Assembly (NCBI RefSeq): GCF_002258785.1
Contig: NZ_NOYI01000013.1
Coordinates: 248,001 to 312,000, forward strand
DNA: 64,000 bases
Reading direction: 5' to 3'
Source of the DNA: Rhodococcus sp. 06-235-1A
GTDB lineage: Bacteria; Actinomycetota; Actinomycetes; Mycobacteriales; Mycobacteriaceae
Shown here one piece after another: positions 1-9,859 of this stretch (position 1 is its first letter; the number at the start of each line of letters is the position of its first letter). A program made the position numbers and the translations under genes. Below the pieces are notes generated by a model. That model saw nothing but the letters and a program-made list of their open reading frames with translations. It was not told where the DNA came from and searched no databases.

Positions 1-22
1 GAGGCTCGAACAGCACGCTCAC
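1..22 (-). CDS. start of a divergent gene, cut by the left edge
   Basis: Only the first seven codons are inside the window. Read on the minus strand, a GTG at 22-20 is preceded by a GGAGGA ribosome-binding site (35-30) with a 7-base gap, and the frame reads MSVLFEP and stays open to the edge. That arrangement is good evidence for a real gene start divergent from proA. The product cannot be told from seven residues. Confidence 0.45.
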
Positions 23-122
23 AGGTGGTTCCTCCGGTCGTCGGGCATCGCCGACGGGGAGTCGACGATCTTCACGCTGTGCTGCAACGACGCGGAGATG
101 CAGCTTCATTCCCGTCCCCCAT

Positions 123-128
123 TAGTGT
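123..128 (+). promoter_or_regulatory. -10 box of a leaderless proA promoter
   Basis: TAGTGT fits the actinobacterial TANNNT -10 pattern and ends 7 bases before the proA ATG. No ribosome-binding site precedes that ATG, so the transcript probably begins at or next to the start codon. I see no convincing -35 box. Confidence 0.45.
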
Positions 129-135
129 GTAGTTC

Positions 136-1413
136 ATGACAGCTTCCGTGACGGCCGAATCGGCGACCACGCCTGCCGACGAGCGTGAGAACGTCCACGC
201 CGCGGCACGACGAGCGCGCAGCGCATCACGCGCGCTCGCACTGCTGACGACTGCAGAAAAGGACGCGGTGCTGCATGCCGCGGCCGACGCGGTCGTCGCT
301 GCGGCGGAGCCGGTGCTGGCGGCGAATGCGGTCGACATCGAGAACGCGCGAGCGGCCGGTACCGACGAGGGGCTGCTGGATCGTCTACGGCTGACTGCGT
401 CGCGCATCGACGGCATCGCCGCAGGATTGCGCCAGGTGGCTGGGTTGCCCGATCCGATCGGCGAGATCATCCGCGGTTCGACTCTGCCCAATGGGCTCGA
501 GATCAGGCAGGTGCGGGTGCCGCTCGGGGTAGTGGGAATGGTCTACGAGGCGCGCCCCAACGTCACCGTCGATGCGTTCGGTCTTGCTTTCAAGTCGGGG
601 AACGCAGTGCTGCTGCGCGGATCGTCGTCGGCGGCGCAGTCCAATGCGGCACTGGTCGACGCCCTGCAGGGAGCGTTGCGCGATCACGGTCTGCCCGAGT
701 CTGCGGTGCAACTGCTGGGGAGTGCGGACCGTGCCACGGTCACCCACCTCATTCAGGCTCGCGGACTGGTGGACGTGGTGATCCCGCGCGGTGGCGCAGG
801 GCTGATCGCTGCCGTCGTGCGTGATGCAACGGTCCCGACCATCGAGACCGGCGTCGGGAACTGCCACGTGTACGTCCACTCCTCGGCCGATCCGGACATT
901 GCCGAGAAGATCGTGCTCAACGCCAAGACCCGCCGGGTCAGTGTCTGCAACGCCGCCGAGACCGTGTTGGTCGACGCTGCTATCGCCGAGACCATGGTGC
1001 CGCGGCTGCTGCAGGCGTTCCAGATGCACAGCGTCACGGTGCACGGCGACCTACCGGGGCTGGTTCCGGCTCATGACGAGGACTGGTCTCAGGAGTACCT
1101 CTCACTCGATATCGCGCTGAAGGTCGTCGGCGGAATCGACGAGGCGATCGGGCACATCGACCGCTACGGCACCGGTCACACCGAGGCGATCGTCGCTTCG
1201 GATCTCGGAGCCGCGCGCGAGTTCACCCGACGGGTCGACGCGGCCGCCGTGATGGTCAACGCGTCCACCGCGTTCACCGACGGTGAGCAATTCGGCTTCG
1301 GAGCCGAGATCGGCATCTCCACTCAGAAGCTGCACGCCCGCGGGCCCATGGGGTTGCCCGAACTGACCTCGACGAAATGGACCGTGTGGGGCGACGGGCA
1401 CGTTCGAGACTGA
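136..1413 (+). CDS. proA: gamma-glutamyl phosphate reductase
   Basis: Second enzyme of proline synthesis: it reduces gamma-glutamyl phosphate to glutamate semialdehyde with NADPH in the cytoplasm. The 425-residue protein has the aldehyde-dehydrogenase-like fold throughout. The catalytic cysteine is in [11 protein letters not shown] (Cys271), and the family motif [11 protein letters not shown] and the C-terminal block [13 protein letters not shown] are present. The length is about 10 residues above the mycobacterial protein, mostly in the N-terminus. The ATG is chosen because a -10 box lies 7 bases upstream and no better start follows. proB is not adjacent in this window. Confidence 0.95.
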   Translation: MTASVTAESATTPADERENVHAAARRARSASRALALLTTAEKDAVLHAAADAVVAAAEPVLAANAVDIENARAAGTDEGLLDRLRLTASRIDGIAAGLRQVAGLPDPIGEIIRGSTLPNGLEIRQVRVPLGVVGMVYEARPNVTVDAFGLAFKSGNAVLLRGSSSAAQSNAALVDALQGALRDHGLPESAVQLLGSADRATVTHLIQARGLVDVVIPRGGAGLIAAVVRDATVPTIETGVGNCHVYVHSSADPDIAEKIVLNAKTRRVSVCNAAETVLVDAAIAETMVPRLLQAFQMHSVTVHGDLPGLVPAHDEDWSQEYLSLDIALKVVGGIDEAIGHIDRYGTGHTEAIVASDLGAAREFTRRVDAAAVMVNASTAFTDGEQFGFGAEIGISTQKLHARGPMGLPELTSTKWTVWGDGHVRD

Positions 1414-1457
1414 CGCCCGCGCCGTACCGACCAGACCCGATCATCAGGAGTTGTGAC

Positions 1458-2339
1458 GTGGATCGTGCCCTACCGACGACACCCCCGCTGTTCGCCAGCG
1501 TGGACGACGTCCTCGAGCGTCTGGCCGACACCGGCTATCTGGCCGACAAGGCCACGGCCACCTCGGTCTTTCTCGCCGACCGCCTCGGCAAGCCGCTGCT
1601 GATCGAGGGTCCGGCGGGTGTGGGCAAGACCGAACTCGCCCGGGCCGTGGCACAGACGACCGGTGCCGAACTGGTGCGATTGCAGTGCTACGAGGGTGTC
1701 GACGAAGCTCGAGCCCTGTACGAGTGGAACCATGCCAAGCAGATACTGCGCATCCAGTCGGGAACCAGTGCCGATTGGGACTCGACCAAGACGGACGTCT
1801 TCTCCGAGGAATTCTTGCTGGCGCGGCCGCTGCTGCAGGCGATTCGCCGCACCGATCCCACCGTCCTGCTCATCGACGAGACCGACAAGGCCGACGTGGA
1901 GATCGAGGGGCTGCTGCTCGAGGTCCTCAGCGACTTCGCGATCACCATTCCCGAACTCGGCACGATCACGGCGGAACGCACCCCGTTCGTGGTGCTCACC
2001 TCCAACGCCACTCGTGAACTGTCCGAGGCGCTGAAACGTCGCTGCCTGTTCCTGCACCTCGACTTTCCCGACGCAGACCTCGAGCGCCGGATCCTCGCCA
2101 GCCGGGTCCCCGAGTTACCCGAGGCGATCGCCGAGCAGATGATCAAGACCGTCCGAGTGCTACGCGGAATGCAGCTCAAGAAGTTGCCGTCGGTGGCCGA
2201 GACCATCGACTGGGGCCGCACGCTGTTGGCACTGGGCATGGACACCCTCGACGACGACGCAGTGCGCTCTACGCTGGGAGTGGTGCTCAAGCATCAGTCG
2301 GACCAGGTCCGTGCGGCAGCCGAACTACGGCTGAACTGA
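1458..2339 (+). CDS. MoxR-family AAA+ ATPase
   Basis: A 293-residue AAA+ ATPase of the MoxR group, chaperone-like ATPases that usually work with a von Willebrand A partner. The Walker A motif GPAGVGKT is at residues 51-58 and the Walker B stretch VLLIDE near 136-141; an arginine-rich sensor region follows (SEALKRRCLFLHLDFP). The GTG start is set by AGGAG 7 bases upstream. The stop is one base before the ATG of the VWA gene, so the two are surely cotranscribed. The pair corresponds to Rv2426c/Rv2425c. The client of the complex is unknown. Confidence 0.88.
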   Translation: MDRALPTTPPLFASVDDVLERLADTGYLADKATATSVFLADRLGKPLLIEGPAGVGKTELARAVAQTTGAELVRLQCYEGVDEARALYEWNHAKQILRIQSGTSADWDSTKTDVFSEEFLLARPLLQAIRRTDPTVLLIDETDKADVEIEGLLLEVLSDFAITIPELGTITAERTPFVVLTSNATRELSEALKRRCLFLHLDFPDADLERRILASRVPELPEAIAEQMIKTVRVLRGMQLKKLPSVAETIDWGRTLLALGMDTLDDDAVRSTLGVVLKHQSDQVRAAAELRLN

Positions 2340-2340
2340 C

Positions 2341-3756
2341 ATGCAGGCCCCGCACGGAATTCCCGGTCACCTCGTCGGCTTCGTCGATGCGCTGCGTCGC
2401 CGCGGAATTTCGGTGGGGCCGTCGGAGACCGTCGACGCCGGACGCGTCCTGTCGGTCCTCGACCTGCTCGATCGGGAAGCCGTGCGCGAAGGGCTCGCTT
2501 GCTCGCTGCTGCGACGACCGACGCACCGCGGAGTGTTCGACGCCCTGTTCGACCTGTGGTTCCCGGTGGCGTCGGGTACCAGGGACTCGGGGCAGATCGA
2601 CACTGCGTTGCCCCGCACCGACGCCGGCGAAGTCGACATCGATGCCCTCCGTGAGCTCTTGGTGGATCTGCTCTCGGACGACTCGGCAGAGGCGGCGGAG
2701 TTGACCCAGATGCTGGCCGCCCAGATGGTCGAGGAACTCGGTCAGTACAAGTCGTCGAACGGTCCCTCGTTCTCGGCCTATCAGGCCCTGCGTGACGTTG
2801 CGCCCGATACGTTGCTTCGCAAGATTCTCGACGGATTGCTCGGTCGCAGCGACGACGCACCGGATCGGCCCAGCGACGACTACGAATCCGAGGTAGCCAA
2901 ACGTACTGCAGCGCAACGGATTGCAGACCTTCGCAAGATGGTCGAGAGCGAGACGAGGCGGCGGTCGGCAGAAAAGTTGGGCCGTGAGCGGGTAGCGAGC
3001 TACGGGGTACCCAAACTCGCCGAGGAAGTCGACTTCCTGCGGGCCTCGGACACGGAGATGGCGGCGCTGCGACGCAACGTCACACCTCTCGCCCGACTGT
3101 TGGCCTCACGACTTGCGGTGCGGCGCAGCCGAAGCAGGCACGGCTCCATCGATCTACGTCGCACGCTGCGCAAGTCGATGTCCACAGGAGGCATCCCGAT
3201 CGATCTGGTCGAGCGCAAGCCTCGTCGAGCCCGCCCCGAACTGGTTGTGCTGTGCGATGTCTCGGGTTCGGTGGCCGGATTCAGTAATTTCACTCTGCTG
3301 TTGGTGCACGCACTGCGAGAACAGTTCTCGCGCGTGCGCATCTTCGCGTTCATCGACTCCACCGACGAGGTGACGCGATTCTTCGACTCCGGTTCCGACC
3401 TCGGGGCCGCGATGAGCCGCATCATCCGCGAGTCCGATCTGGTGACGTACGACGGGCACTCGGACTACGGCCATGCACTGACGACGTTCGACGAGAAGTA
3501 TGCGCATGCGGTCACCAGTCGCAGTTCGGTGCTGATTCTGGGCGACGCTCGTACCAATTACCGCGAACCGAAACTGCCGGCGCTGGCGCACATCGTCTCG
3601 GTGGCGAAGCATGCGTACTGGCTCAATCCCGAACCGAAATCGCAGTGGGGCTCCGGCGATTCGGCTGCCAAGGTGTATGCCGACGTGATCGCCATGCACG
3701 AGTGCCGATCCGCACAGCAACTCGCCACTGTGGTCTCGCGTCTGCTTCCGGTGTGA
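2341..3756 (+). CDS. VWA-domain protein (CoxE-like), partner of the MoxR ATPase
   Basis: A 471-residue protein with a C-terminal von Willebrand A domain. The metal-ion-dependent adhesion motif DVSGS is at residues 306-310, after LVVLC. The N-terminal 300 residues are mostly helical and rich in charged residues. There is no signal peptide or membrane segment, so it is cytoplasmic. It follows the MoxR ATPase with a single base between stop and start. By analogy with other MoxR-VWA pairs it probably links the ATPase to a substrate complex. The exact function is not known. Confidence 0.85.
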   Translation: MQAPHGIPGHLVGFVDALRRRGISVGPSETVDAGRVLSVLDLLDREAVREGLACSLLRRPTHRGVFDALFDLWFPVASGTRDSGQIDTALPRTDAGEVDIDALRELLVDLLSDDSAEAAELTQMLAAQMVEELGQYKSSNGPSFSAYQALRDVAPDTLLRKILDGLLGRSDDAPDRPSDDYESEVAKRTAAQRIADLRKMVESETRRRSAEKLGRERVASYGVPKLAEEVDFLRASDTEMAALRRNVTPLARLLASRLAVRRSRSRHGSIDLRRTLRKSMSTGGIPIDLVERKPRRARPELVVLCDVSGSVAGFSNFTLLLVHALREQFSRVRIFAFIDSTDEVTRFFDSGSDLGAAMSRIIRESDLVTYDGHSDYGHALTTFDEKYAHAVTSRSSVLILGDARTNYREPKLPALAHIVSVAKHAYWLNPEPKSQWGSGDSAAKVYADVIAMHECRSAQQLATVVSRLLPV

Positions 3757-3786
3757 GGCGTGTGACGCCCGGCGGCTCCCCGGACG

Positions 3787-3792
3787 TAGAAT
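3787..3792 (+). promoter_or_regulatory. -10 box of a leaderless nadD promoter
   Basis: TAGAAT ends 8 bases before the GTG at 3801 and no ribosome-binding site lies between. It supports both a leaderless transcript and the choice of this GTG as the nadD start, 44 bases after the VWA gene. Confidence 0.5.
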
Positions 3793-3800
3793 CGGTGGTT

Positions 3801-4577
3801 GTGCAGCGCGAATCCGACTCCGGCGACGACACAGGTGGGCAGTCCGTTCGCCGTTTGGGCGTGATGGGCGGCACGTTCGACCCGATTCACCACGGCCACC
3901 TGGTCGCCGCCAGTGAAGTGGCGAACAAGTTCGGTTTGGACGAGGTCATCTTCGTCCCCACCGGGACTCCGTGGCAGAAGGAGGGCAGGTCGGTCAGCCC
4001 GGCCGAGGATCGCTACCTGATGACGGTCATCGCCACGGCGTCGAATCCTCGGTTCTCGGTGAGTCGGGTCGACGTCGATCGGGAGAAGTCGACCTACACC
4101 GTCGACACCCTGAGGGATCTTCGGTCGCAGCACCCGAACGCCGAGCTGTACTTCATCACCGGTGCCGATGCGCTCGAGTCCATCTTGACGTGGCAGAACT
4201 GGGAGGAGCTGTTCGAGCTCGCGAAGTTCGTCGGAGTGACGCGTCCGGGGTTCGAGCTCGGCGTCGATCATCTGGCCAACCATCTGCGATCGTTGCCGGC
4301 CGACACTCTCACATTGATGGAAATCCCGGCACTCGCGATATCGTCGACGGACTGCCGACGTCGCGCCGGCGAAAATCGGCCGGTCTGGTACCTGGTGCCG
4401 GACGGCGTCGTGCAATACATATCGAAGAGAAATCTCTATCGACCTCGAGGCGCGCAACGCCTCGACGGGTCCGTCACCATGTCGGAGCCGGCGCCACAGA
4501 AGAAGCAACCGGCAGGGTCGGTCACCAGCGCAGTGACCGCCGACCCGAGCCATACGAGTGGGAGTACACCGAAGTGA
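3801..4577 (+). CDS. nadD: nicotinate-nucleotide adenylyltransferase
   Basis: Joins nicotinate mononucleotide to AMP, giving deamido-NAD, the penultimate step of NAD synthesis. The nucleotidyltransferase signature [13 protein letters not shown] starts at residue 22, and the second motif ISSTDCRRR (family ISSTxxR) is near the C-terminus. The GTG at 3801 follows a -10 box at leaderless spacing; a later start at 3861 or 3864, closer to the M. tuberculosis form, cannot be excluded. About 45 residues trail the catalytic core and look disordered ([13 protein letters not shown]). Its stop overlaps the rsfS start by four bases. Confidence 0.92.
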   Translation: MQRESDSGDDTGGQSVRRLGVMGGTFDPIHHGHLVAASEVANKFGLDEVIFVPTGTPWQKEGRSVSPAEDRYLMTVIATASNPRFSVSRVDVDREKSTYTVDTLRDLRSQHPNAELYFITGADALESILTWQNWEELFELAKFVGVTRPGFELGVDHLANHLRSLPADTLTLMEIPALAISSTDCRRRAGENRPVWYLVPDGVVQYISKRNLYRPRGAQRLDGSVTMSEPAPQKKQPAGSVTSAVTADPSHTSGSTPK

Positions 4578-4963
4578 CTGCAACAGCCGAAGCCGCCGAG
4601 ATGGCGCGGATCGCCGCGCTCGCAGCCGACGACAAACTGGCCAGCGACGTGGTGATTCTCGACGTCTCCGACCAGCTCTACATCACCGATTGCTTCGTCA
4701 TCGCCTCCGCGCCCAACGAGCGTCAGGTCAACTCGATCGTGGAGAACATCGAGGACCAGCTGCGTGAGGCCGGACACAAGCCGGTCCGTCGCGAGGGCAC
4801 CAGGGAAGGCCGTTGGGCACTGCTGGACTACTCCGACATCGTCGTACACGTCCAGCACAACGAGGAGCGCAACTTCTACGCCCTCGAGCGACTGTGGAAG
4901 GACTGCCCGACCATCGAGGTTCCCGGTCTCGGACAGCATCCGGCCTCGGAATCGGAGCAATGA
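4574..4963 (+). CDS. rsfS: ribosomal silencing factor RsfS
   Basis: A 129-residue member of the DUF143/YbeB family. RsfS binds ribosomal protein uL14 and blocks subunit joining when nutrients are short. Conserved blocks seen here are [37 protein letters not shown] and [10 protein letters not shown]. The GTG overlaps the nadD stop (GTGA), and its own stop overlaps the next ATG (ATGA), so translation is probably coupled along nadD-rsfS-gpgP. The nadD-rsfS pairing is conserved across bacteria. Confidence 0.93.
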   Translation: MTATAEAAEMARIAALAADDKLASDVVILDVSDQLYITDCFVIASAPNERQVNSIVENIEDQLREAGHKPVRREGTREGRWALLDYSDIVVHVQHNEERNFYALERLWKDCPTIEVPGLGQHPASESEQ

Positions 4964-5613
4964 CCCGACGCCTCATCCTGCTTCGGCACGGTCAGACGGA
5001 ATACAACGCCACCGACCGTATGCAGGGTCAGCTGGACACCGACCTGTCCGAGCTCGGTCGCACCCAAGCGAAGACGGCCGCTGCGGAGCTGGCGACGCGT
5101 GAGCCGATTCGGATCGTCTCTTCCGACCTACGGCGGGCGCTCGACACGGCCATTGCCCTGGGGGACGCTGCCGGGGTTTCGGTGACGCAGGACCAGCGAC
5201 TACGCGAAACCCATCTCGGCGAGTGGCAGGGTCTCACCCACACCGAGGTCGACGACATCGCACCCGGCGCTCGGCCGGCGTGGCGCGCCGATGCCACCAT
5301 CGCTCCACCGGGCGGGGAGAGCCGTATCGACGTCGCCCGTCGGAGTGTTCCCTTGGTTCGCGAGCTTCTGAGCGCCGTCCCCGAGTGGGGTGCCGACGGC
5401 GACGAGCGACCACTGGTTCTCGTCGCACACGGCGGACTCATCGCGGCACTGAGCGCAGCGTTGCTCGATCTGCCGACCGACCGTTGGCCCGTGCTCGGTG
5501 GACTGGCGAACACGAGCTGGGTACAGCTCGGCGCGCACGGAGCGGGTGTCGAGCCGTCCTGGCGGCTGGACGTGTGGAACGCCTCGGCGCGAGTGGCCAG
5601 TGACGTCCTCTGA
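4960..5613 (+). CDS. gpgP: histidine phosphatase, probable glucosyl-3-phosphoglycerate phosphatase
   Basis: A 217-residue enzyme of the phosphoglycerate mutase-like superfamily. The phospho-accepting histidine is in [10 protein letters not shown] (His10) and the second is in LVAHGGLIA. By position it matches Rv2419c, which dephosphorylates glucosyl-3-phosphoglycerate during synthesis of methylglucose lipopolysaccharides. The next gene matches the octanoyltransferase of the same pathway, which supports the call. The family is broad, so the substrate is inferred from context. The start overlaps the rsfS stop by ATGA. Confidence 0.82.
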   Translation: MTRRLILLRHGQTEYNATDRMQGQLDTDLSELGRTQAKTAAAELATREPIRIVSSDLRRALDTAIALGDAAGVSVTQDQRLRETHLGEWQGLTHTEVDDIAPGARPAWRADATIAPPGGESRIDVARRSVPLVRELLSAVPEWGADGDERPLVLVAHGGLIAALSAALLDLPTDRWPVLGGLANTSWVQLGAHGAGVEPSWRLDVWNASARVASDVL

Positions 5614-6355
5614 CGAGACGGCGGTGCGGCCGGCGCTGCTGGTCCTCGCGGACTCGCTGAGCTATTACGGGCCCGAGGGCGGACTGCCGGTGGACGATCC
5701 GCGGCTCTGGCCCAATCTCGTTGCGGCCGAACTCGGTTGGACAGTGGAGTTGGTTGCGCGAATCGGGTGGACCAGCCGTGACGCGTGGTGGGCCCTGACC
5801 CAGGACCCGCGCGTATGGGCAGCCATTCCCCGTGCGGGTGCCGTCGTGCTCGCAATCGGCGGCATGGATTCACTTCCGTCGCCGTTGCCGACCGCACTGC
5901 GGGAACAGATCAGATACATCAGGCCGCCCGCTCTTCGACGTGTTGTTCGCGCGGGATACCAAGCGGTGCAACCAGTTCTGTCTCATCTGGGTTGGCCCGT
6001 GGCGCTGCCGCCGCGGCTCAGCGTCGACTACCTCGAGCAGGCCCGTGCTGCGTTGGCCTACGTGCGTCCCGAGCTCCCCGTCATCGGCACCTATCCGTCG
6101 GTGCATCGCTGCGACGCGTACGGCCAGGTGCACTCGGGCCGTGAGCCCGCCGTTCGCGCGTTGCACGCGTGGAGCACGGACAAGAACGTTCCGATGGTCG
6201 ATCTCGCCGATGCAGTGCGGGCGAACATCGAATCCGAGAACGCCAATCCCGACGGCATCCACTGGGGGTGGGACGCGCACGTCGCGGTGGCCGAGGCGAT
6301 GCTGGAGGCCCTGCGACCTGTAGCTGCTTCATCCGCAACGACTCCCCGGTCATGA
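5600..6355 (+). CDS. octT: SGNH-type hydrolase fold, probable diglucosylglycerate octanoyltransferase
   Basis: A 251-residue protein with a GDSL/SGNH fold. The nucleophile block [11 protein letters not shown] has ADS in place of GDS (Ser19), and the C-terminal D-x-x-H block is [10 protein letters not shown]. It occupies the position and has nearly the length of Rv2418c (OctT), which octanoylates diglucosylglycerate early in methylglucose lipopolysaccharide synthesis. The GTG overlaps the end of gpgP by 14 bases, and its stop overlaps the degV start (ATGA). Family assignment is firm; the acyl acceptor is inferred from synteny. Confidence 0.8.
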   Translation: MTSSDETAVRPALLVLADSLSYYGPEGGLPVDDPRLWPNLVAAELGWTVELVARIGWTSRDAWWALTQDPRVWAAIPRAGAVVLAIGGMDSLPSPLPTALREQIRYIRPPALRRVVRAGYQAVQPVLSHLGWPVALPPRLSVDYLEQARAALAYVRPELPVIGTYPSVHRCDAYGQVHSGREPAVRALHAWSTDKNVPMVDLADAVRANIESENANPDGIHWGWDAHVAVAEAMLEALRPVAASSATTPRS

Positions 6356-7200
6356 CCGTCGCCGTCGTCACCGACTCCTCGTCGTGCCTGCCCGCCGCAG
6401 TCGCCGCGGAGAACGGCGTCTCGGTGGTGCCGCTGCATGTGTTGGTGGACGGAATCGACCATCGCGAGGGTGTCGACCAGATCCCCGACCACTCCACTGC
6501 GGGCACGCCGGTCACCACATCGGGGGCGTCACCGGGCGAGCTGACCGACGTCTACGCAGCGGCTCTCGAACGCAGTCGGGGAGCCGGTGTCGTGGCCCTG
6601 CACATCTCGCGTGGACTCTCGAGCACGTGGGAAGCCGCGCGTCAGGCCGCCGATCAGGTCGGCACCGGCATTCGAGTGGTCGATTCGGCCTCTGCTGGAA
6701 TGGGATTGGGCTTTGCCGTACTGGCTGCTGCCGAATCGGCTGCCGGGGGAGCGGACCTGGATGCGGTCTATCACGACGCCGTCACCGCGTCGGCGATGTC
6801 GAGGTGCTTCATCGTGGTCGATCGTCTCGATCATCTGCGGCGCGGAGGTCGAATCGGTACCGCGGCGGCCCTGCTCGGCACCGCTCTGGCCATGAAGCCG
6901 GTGTTACACATCAGCGACGGCACGCTTGTGCTGCGAGAGAAGACGCGGACGTCGTCCAAAGCGCTGAACAAGCTGGTCGACGCGGCTCTCGCAGCCGCGG
7001 CCGACGTCGGTGACGATTCGGGGGTTGCGCTTGCCGTGCACCATATGCAGTGCGCGGAGCGCGCCGAGAGCGTCGCTGCCATGCTGGCCTCTCGAATTCC
7101 TCGCGTCACCAGCATCGACGTGTTTCCCTTCGGGGCTGTGCTCGGTGCCCATGTCGGTCCAGGCGCTGTCGGGGTGGTCGTAGCTCCGGGCCGGCGATAA
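6352..7200 (+). CDS. degV: DegV-family fatty-acid-binding protein
   Basis: A 282-residue DegV protein. DegV proteins bind a free fatty acid between two domains; in Gram-positives some present fatty acids to a kinase. Typical blocks are [12 protein letters not shown] at the N-terminus, [12 protein letters not shown], and [14 protein letters not shown] around the ligand. It corresponds to Rv2417c. The ATG overlaps the previous stop, so it closes the nadD-degV operon. A lipid role is plausible next to the acyltransferase gene, but the true function in actinobacteria is unclear. Confidence 0.88.
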   Translation: MTVAVVTDSSSCLPAAVAAENGVSVVPLHVLVDGIDHREGVDQIPDHSTAGTPVTTSGASPGELTDVYAAALERSRGAGVVALHISRGLSSTWEAARQAADQVGTGIRVVDSASAGMGLGFAVLAAAESAAGGADLDAVYHDAVTASAMSRCFIVVDRLDHLRRGGRIGTAAALLGTALAMKPVLHISDGTLVLREKTRTSSKALNKLVDAALAAAADVGDDSGVALAVHHMQCAERAESVAAMLASRIPRVTSIDVFPFGAVLGAHVGPGAVGVVVAPGRR

Positions 7201-7217
7201 CCGTGTCGATCACGCGG

Positions 7218-7245
7218 TTGTCCACACCCGGCGGGGTTGTGCACA
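7218..7245 (+). promoter_or_regulatory. two DnaA-box-like 9-mers upstream of comEA
   Basis: TTGTCCACA (7218-7226) and TTGTGCACA (7237-7245) lie as direct repeats 19 bases apart in the degV-comEA gap. TTGTCCACA equals the high-GC actinobacterial DnaA box; the second copy differs at one base. Binding is not shown, and two boxes are too few for an origin. Confidence 0.35.
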
Positions 7246-7293
7246 GGGCAATTCGTGGCCTGCGTTTTCGTGAGTGAGCTCGATCGCGGGCAC

Positions 7294-7299
7294 TAGCGT
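7294..7299 (+). promoter_or_regulatory. -10 box of a leaderless comEA promoter
   Basis: TAGCGT ends 8 bases before the comEA ATG at 7308, with no ribosome-binding site between. This is the leaderless arrangement seen repeatedly in this window, and it supports 7308 over the internal ATG at 7377. Confidence 0.4.
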
Positions 7300-7307
7300 C
7301 CTGGTGC

Positions 7308-8195
7308 ATGGGTGGCAGCGACGATCGGGCGCATACGGTGGCGCGATTGAACTCCGTGCGCGGACAACACAATTCCATGTCCGTGAACGGTCCGTCCGGA
7401 AACGCCCGCAGGCGCGATCACATCGATGCCGACGACGCGAGCCTCGACAGTGCATCCTCGGATCCGGATTGGCTCCTGCCGGCAGCGGACAGACCTGCCA
7501 CACCGTGGTCCACCCTGCTGCCGCAGCGATGGCGATCTGCCCGCGTGGACCCCGGCCGTCCGGGCGCGTTGGCGTTGGCAGGGGCCGGAGTCTTCGTCGT
7601 CCTCGTCGCCGCGTTCGCGGTGTTTCGAGATGCACCGACACCGGCACCTGCGCCGCCGCTGGCGGTCGTTGCCGCCGATCCGATGGAATCCGAGGTCGCA
7701 ACCGTGCCGGAAGCCGACGTCGAACTGGTCGTGAGCGTCGTCGGTCTCGTCACGAATCCCGGACTGGTCCGGCTGCAACCGGGTTCGCGAATCGCCGACG
7801 CACTGGCCGCAGCGGGAGGACCGGTCGAGGGCGCCGACCTGATGGCGCTCAACATGGCCGCACGAGTCGCCGACGGTGATCAGATCGTCGTCGGTGTGGT
7901 GCCGCCACAGGCTGCCCCGCCGTTGAGCAGTACGACCTCGGTCGAGGGTCCGGCGACCGCGGGCGGGGCGCAGGCCGGTCCCGAGGGCTCCGCACCGGCC
8001 GGGACGGTCGACCTCAATGCCGCCACCGTCGCCGAACTGGACGCCCTGCCCGGTGTCGGGCCGGTGACCGCCACATCCATCGTCGGTTGGCGAGAAACCA
8101 ACGGCCGCTTCCTCACCGTGGACCAACTCGCCGAAGTGGACGGCATCGGGCCCGGCAGGTTGGCAAAGATCCGCGACCTGGTTCGCGTCGAATGA
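7308..8195 (+). CDS. comEA: ComEA-family DNA-binding membrane protein
   Basis: A 295-residue protein with a cytoplasmic, probably disordered N-terminus, one membrane segment at about residues 86-106, an SLBB domain (VSVVGLVTNPGLVRLQPGSR) and a C-terminal helix-hairpin-helix pair (DLNAATVAELDALPGVGP). ComEA binds double-stranded DNA outside the membrane and hands it to ComEC. The stop overlaps the comEC start by ATGA. Rhodococci are not known for natural competence, so a role in DNA uptake or scavenging is inferred from the family only. Confidence 0.9.
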   Translation: MGGSDDRAHTVARLNSVRGQHNSMSVNGPSGNARRRDHIDADDASLDSASSDPDWLLPAADRPATPWSTLLPQRWRSARVDPGRPGALALAGAGVFVVLVAAFAVFRDAPTPAPAPPLAVVAADPMESEVATVPEADVELVVSVVGLVTNPGLVRLQPGSRIADALAAAGGPVEGADLMALNMAARVADGDQIVVGVVPPQAAPPLSSTTSVEGPATAGGAQAGPEGSAPAGTVDLNAATVAELDALPGVGPVTATSIVGWRETNGRFLTVDQLAEVDGIGPGRLAKIRDLVRVE

Positions 8196-9784
8196 CGACG
8201 GCTGCCGCGTCGTCGCCGCCGGCGCAGGCAGAGGAGTTCCTGCCGTTCGACGTACGCCTGGTTCCGGCCACGCTGGCGTGTTGGTCCATCACCGCGATCG
8301 GAATTCTCGGTGGCCCCGGCGCGGCTGTGGTGGCCACATCATCGACGATCGTCGTGGCTCTGTTCGGTTCTCTCGCGCTGCGTCGGTTCTCGGCGCGCCG
8401 CGCCGCGTCAGGACCCAGCTGGGCGGGCGTGGCTGCGGTCGTTGTGCTCGCGTTGTGTTTCGGTGGAGCGATCTGGCTCCAGACGCGCTCGATAGCAGAG
8501 CATCCCGTGGCTGCGGCGGCGGAGAGCCGGGCGTGGATCACCGCGTCGGTGCAGTTGGAAGAGGACCCGCGACGTCTGACGGCTCCCGGCCCCGCGATGG
8601 TGATGCTGAAGGCAGAGTTGACTCGGGTCGATGTGGGCGGCGAGGCGCTGAACGTCGGTGGGAGGGTGTCGATCATCGCGCCGGAATCGAGTTGGGCGGG
8701 CCTGCTGCCGGGCCAGCGGATCACCGTTCGGGGCAGGCTCGGTGAGCCGATCAGACCGGACATGAGCGTGGCCGTCATCCGCACCTCGGCTCCACCCGTC
8801 ACCGCGGACGAGCCCGGTTCGATCTCTGCCGCAGCCGGCACCTTCCGGTCGAATCTGGCTGAGGTAGCGCAGAATTCGATGCCGCCGGACCGTGCAGGTC
8901 TGCTCCCCGGTCTCGTGGTCGGGGATGTCTCGCGGTTGGACGAGACGGTCACCGAGAACTTCCGGGCGGCCGGGCTGACGCACTTGACGGCTGTGTCCGG
9001 CGCGAATTTTTCCATCGTGATCGGCGCGGTGCTGTTGGTGTTGCGGGGCATCGGAATCGGGCCCCGGGCCACGGTCGCGGTGGCGTTCGTCGTACTCGTG
9101 GCGTTCGTGATCGTGGCCCGGCCGTCACCGAGTGTGCTGCGCGCCGCGGTGATGGGGTCGATCGGCCTGCTCGCCCTCGTCACCGGCAGACGGCGGCAGG
9201 CGGTTCCTGCGCTGTGCGGGGCGGTGCTGGGGTTGATCGCATGGTGGCCGAGGTTGGCGGTGGACGTCGGATTCGTGCTGTCGGTGGTAGCGACGGCCGG
9301 ACTGGTACTGGTCGCACCGATCTGGGTCGATCGGCTCCGAGCCCGCGGTTGGCCGCGAGCTGCCGCCGAGGTGGTGGCGGTCGCCGCGGCCGCACACGCG
9401 GTGACGGCACCCGTGGTCGCGGCAATGACGGGAACCGTCAGTGTGGTGGGCATCGCTGCGAATGTGTTGGCGGCACCGGTCGTCGCCCCCATCACCGTGG
9501 TGGGCATCGTGACAGCTGTGATCGCTACCGTCAGCGGCACGCTCGCGGAACTGGTGGCGCAGTTGGCGTCGGCACCGCTGTGGTGGCTGATCGCGGTGGC
9601 AGAGGAGGCTGCGTCGGTGCCGGTAGCGGGTGTCGTGGTACCCGACGGTGTCCGGGGAGCCGTGCTGGCAGTGCTCGGAACGGTCGCGCTGCTGTCGGCG
9701 TTGCGGTTCACCGTGTTCCGATGGGTTGCGGCGGTGGTGGCGCTTGCAGTCCTGGCGATGTGGACGGCGGCTGTGTTGTGGTGA
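8192..9784 (+). CDS. comEC: ComEC-type DNA uptake channel, short actinobacterial form
   Basis: A 530-residue polytopic membrane protein. It begins with two membrane segments and an N-terminal DUF4131-like soluble region, then the competence domain with the conserved block LTHLTAVSGANFSIV and many hydrophobic helices. In the family ComEC forms the channel that passes one DNA strand into the cytoplasm. The protein stops after the helices and lacks the C-terminal metallo-beta-lactamase domain of the B. subtilis protein; the M. tuberculosis homologue is similarly short. The start overlaps the comEA stop. Confidence 0.9.
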   Translation: MTTAAASSPPAQAEEFLPFDVRLVPATLACWSITAIGILGGPGAAVVATSSTIVVALFGSLALRRFSARRAASGPSWAGVAAVVVLALCFGGAIWLQTRSIAEHPVAAAAESRAWITASVQLEEDPRRLTAPGPAMVMLKAELTRVDVGGEALNVGGRVSIIAPESSWAGLLPGQRITVRGRLGEPIRPDMSVAVIRTSAPPVTADEPGSISAAAGTFRSNLAEVAQNSMPPDRAGLLPGLVVGDVSRLDETVTENFRAAGLTHLTAVSGANFSIVIGAVLLVLRGIGIGPRATVAVAFVVLVAFVIVARPSPSVLRAAVMGSIGLLALVTGRRRQAVPALCGAVLGLIAWWPRLAVDVGFVLSVVATAGLVLVAPIWVDRLRARGWPRAAAEVVAVAAAAHAVTAPVVAAMTGTVSVVGIAANVLAAPVVAPITVVGIVTAVIATVSGTLAELVAQLASAPLWWLIAVAEEAASVPVAGVVVPDGVRGAVLAVLGTVALLSALRFTVFRWVAAVVALAVLAMWTAAVLW

Positions 9785-9859
9785 GTGCTCGGGCTGTGGT
9801 GGGTGCTCGGAAAGAAGCGGATGCTCGCTGTGTCGGCCCCACATGGCACGATCACGGGT

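Noticed and set aside
7201..7307. A replication origin
   Set aside because: Two DnaA-like boxes without an AT-rich unwinding region, dnaA or dnaN are not enough.
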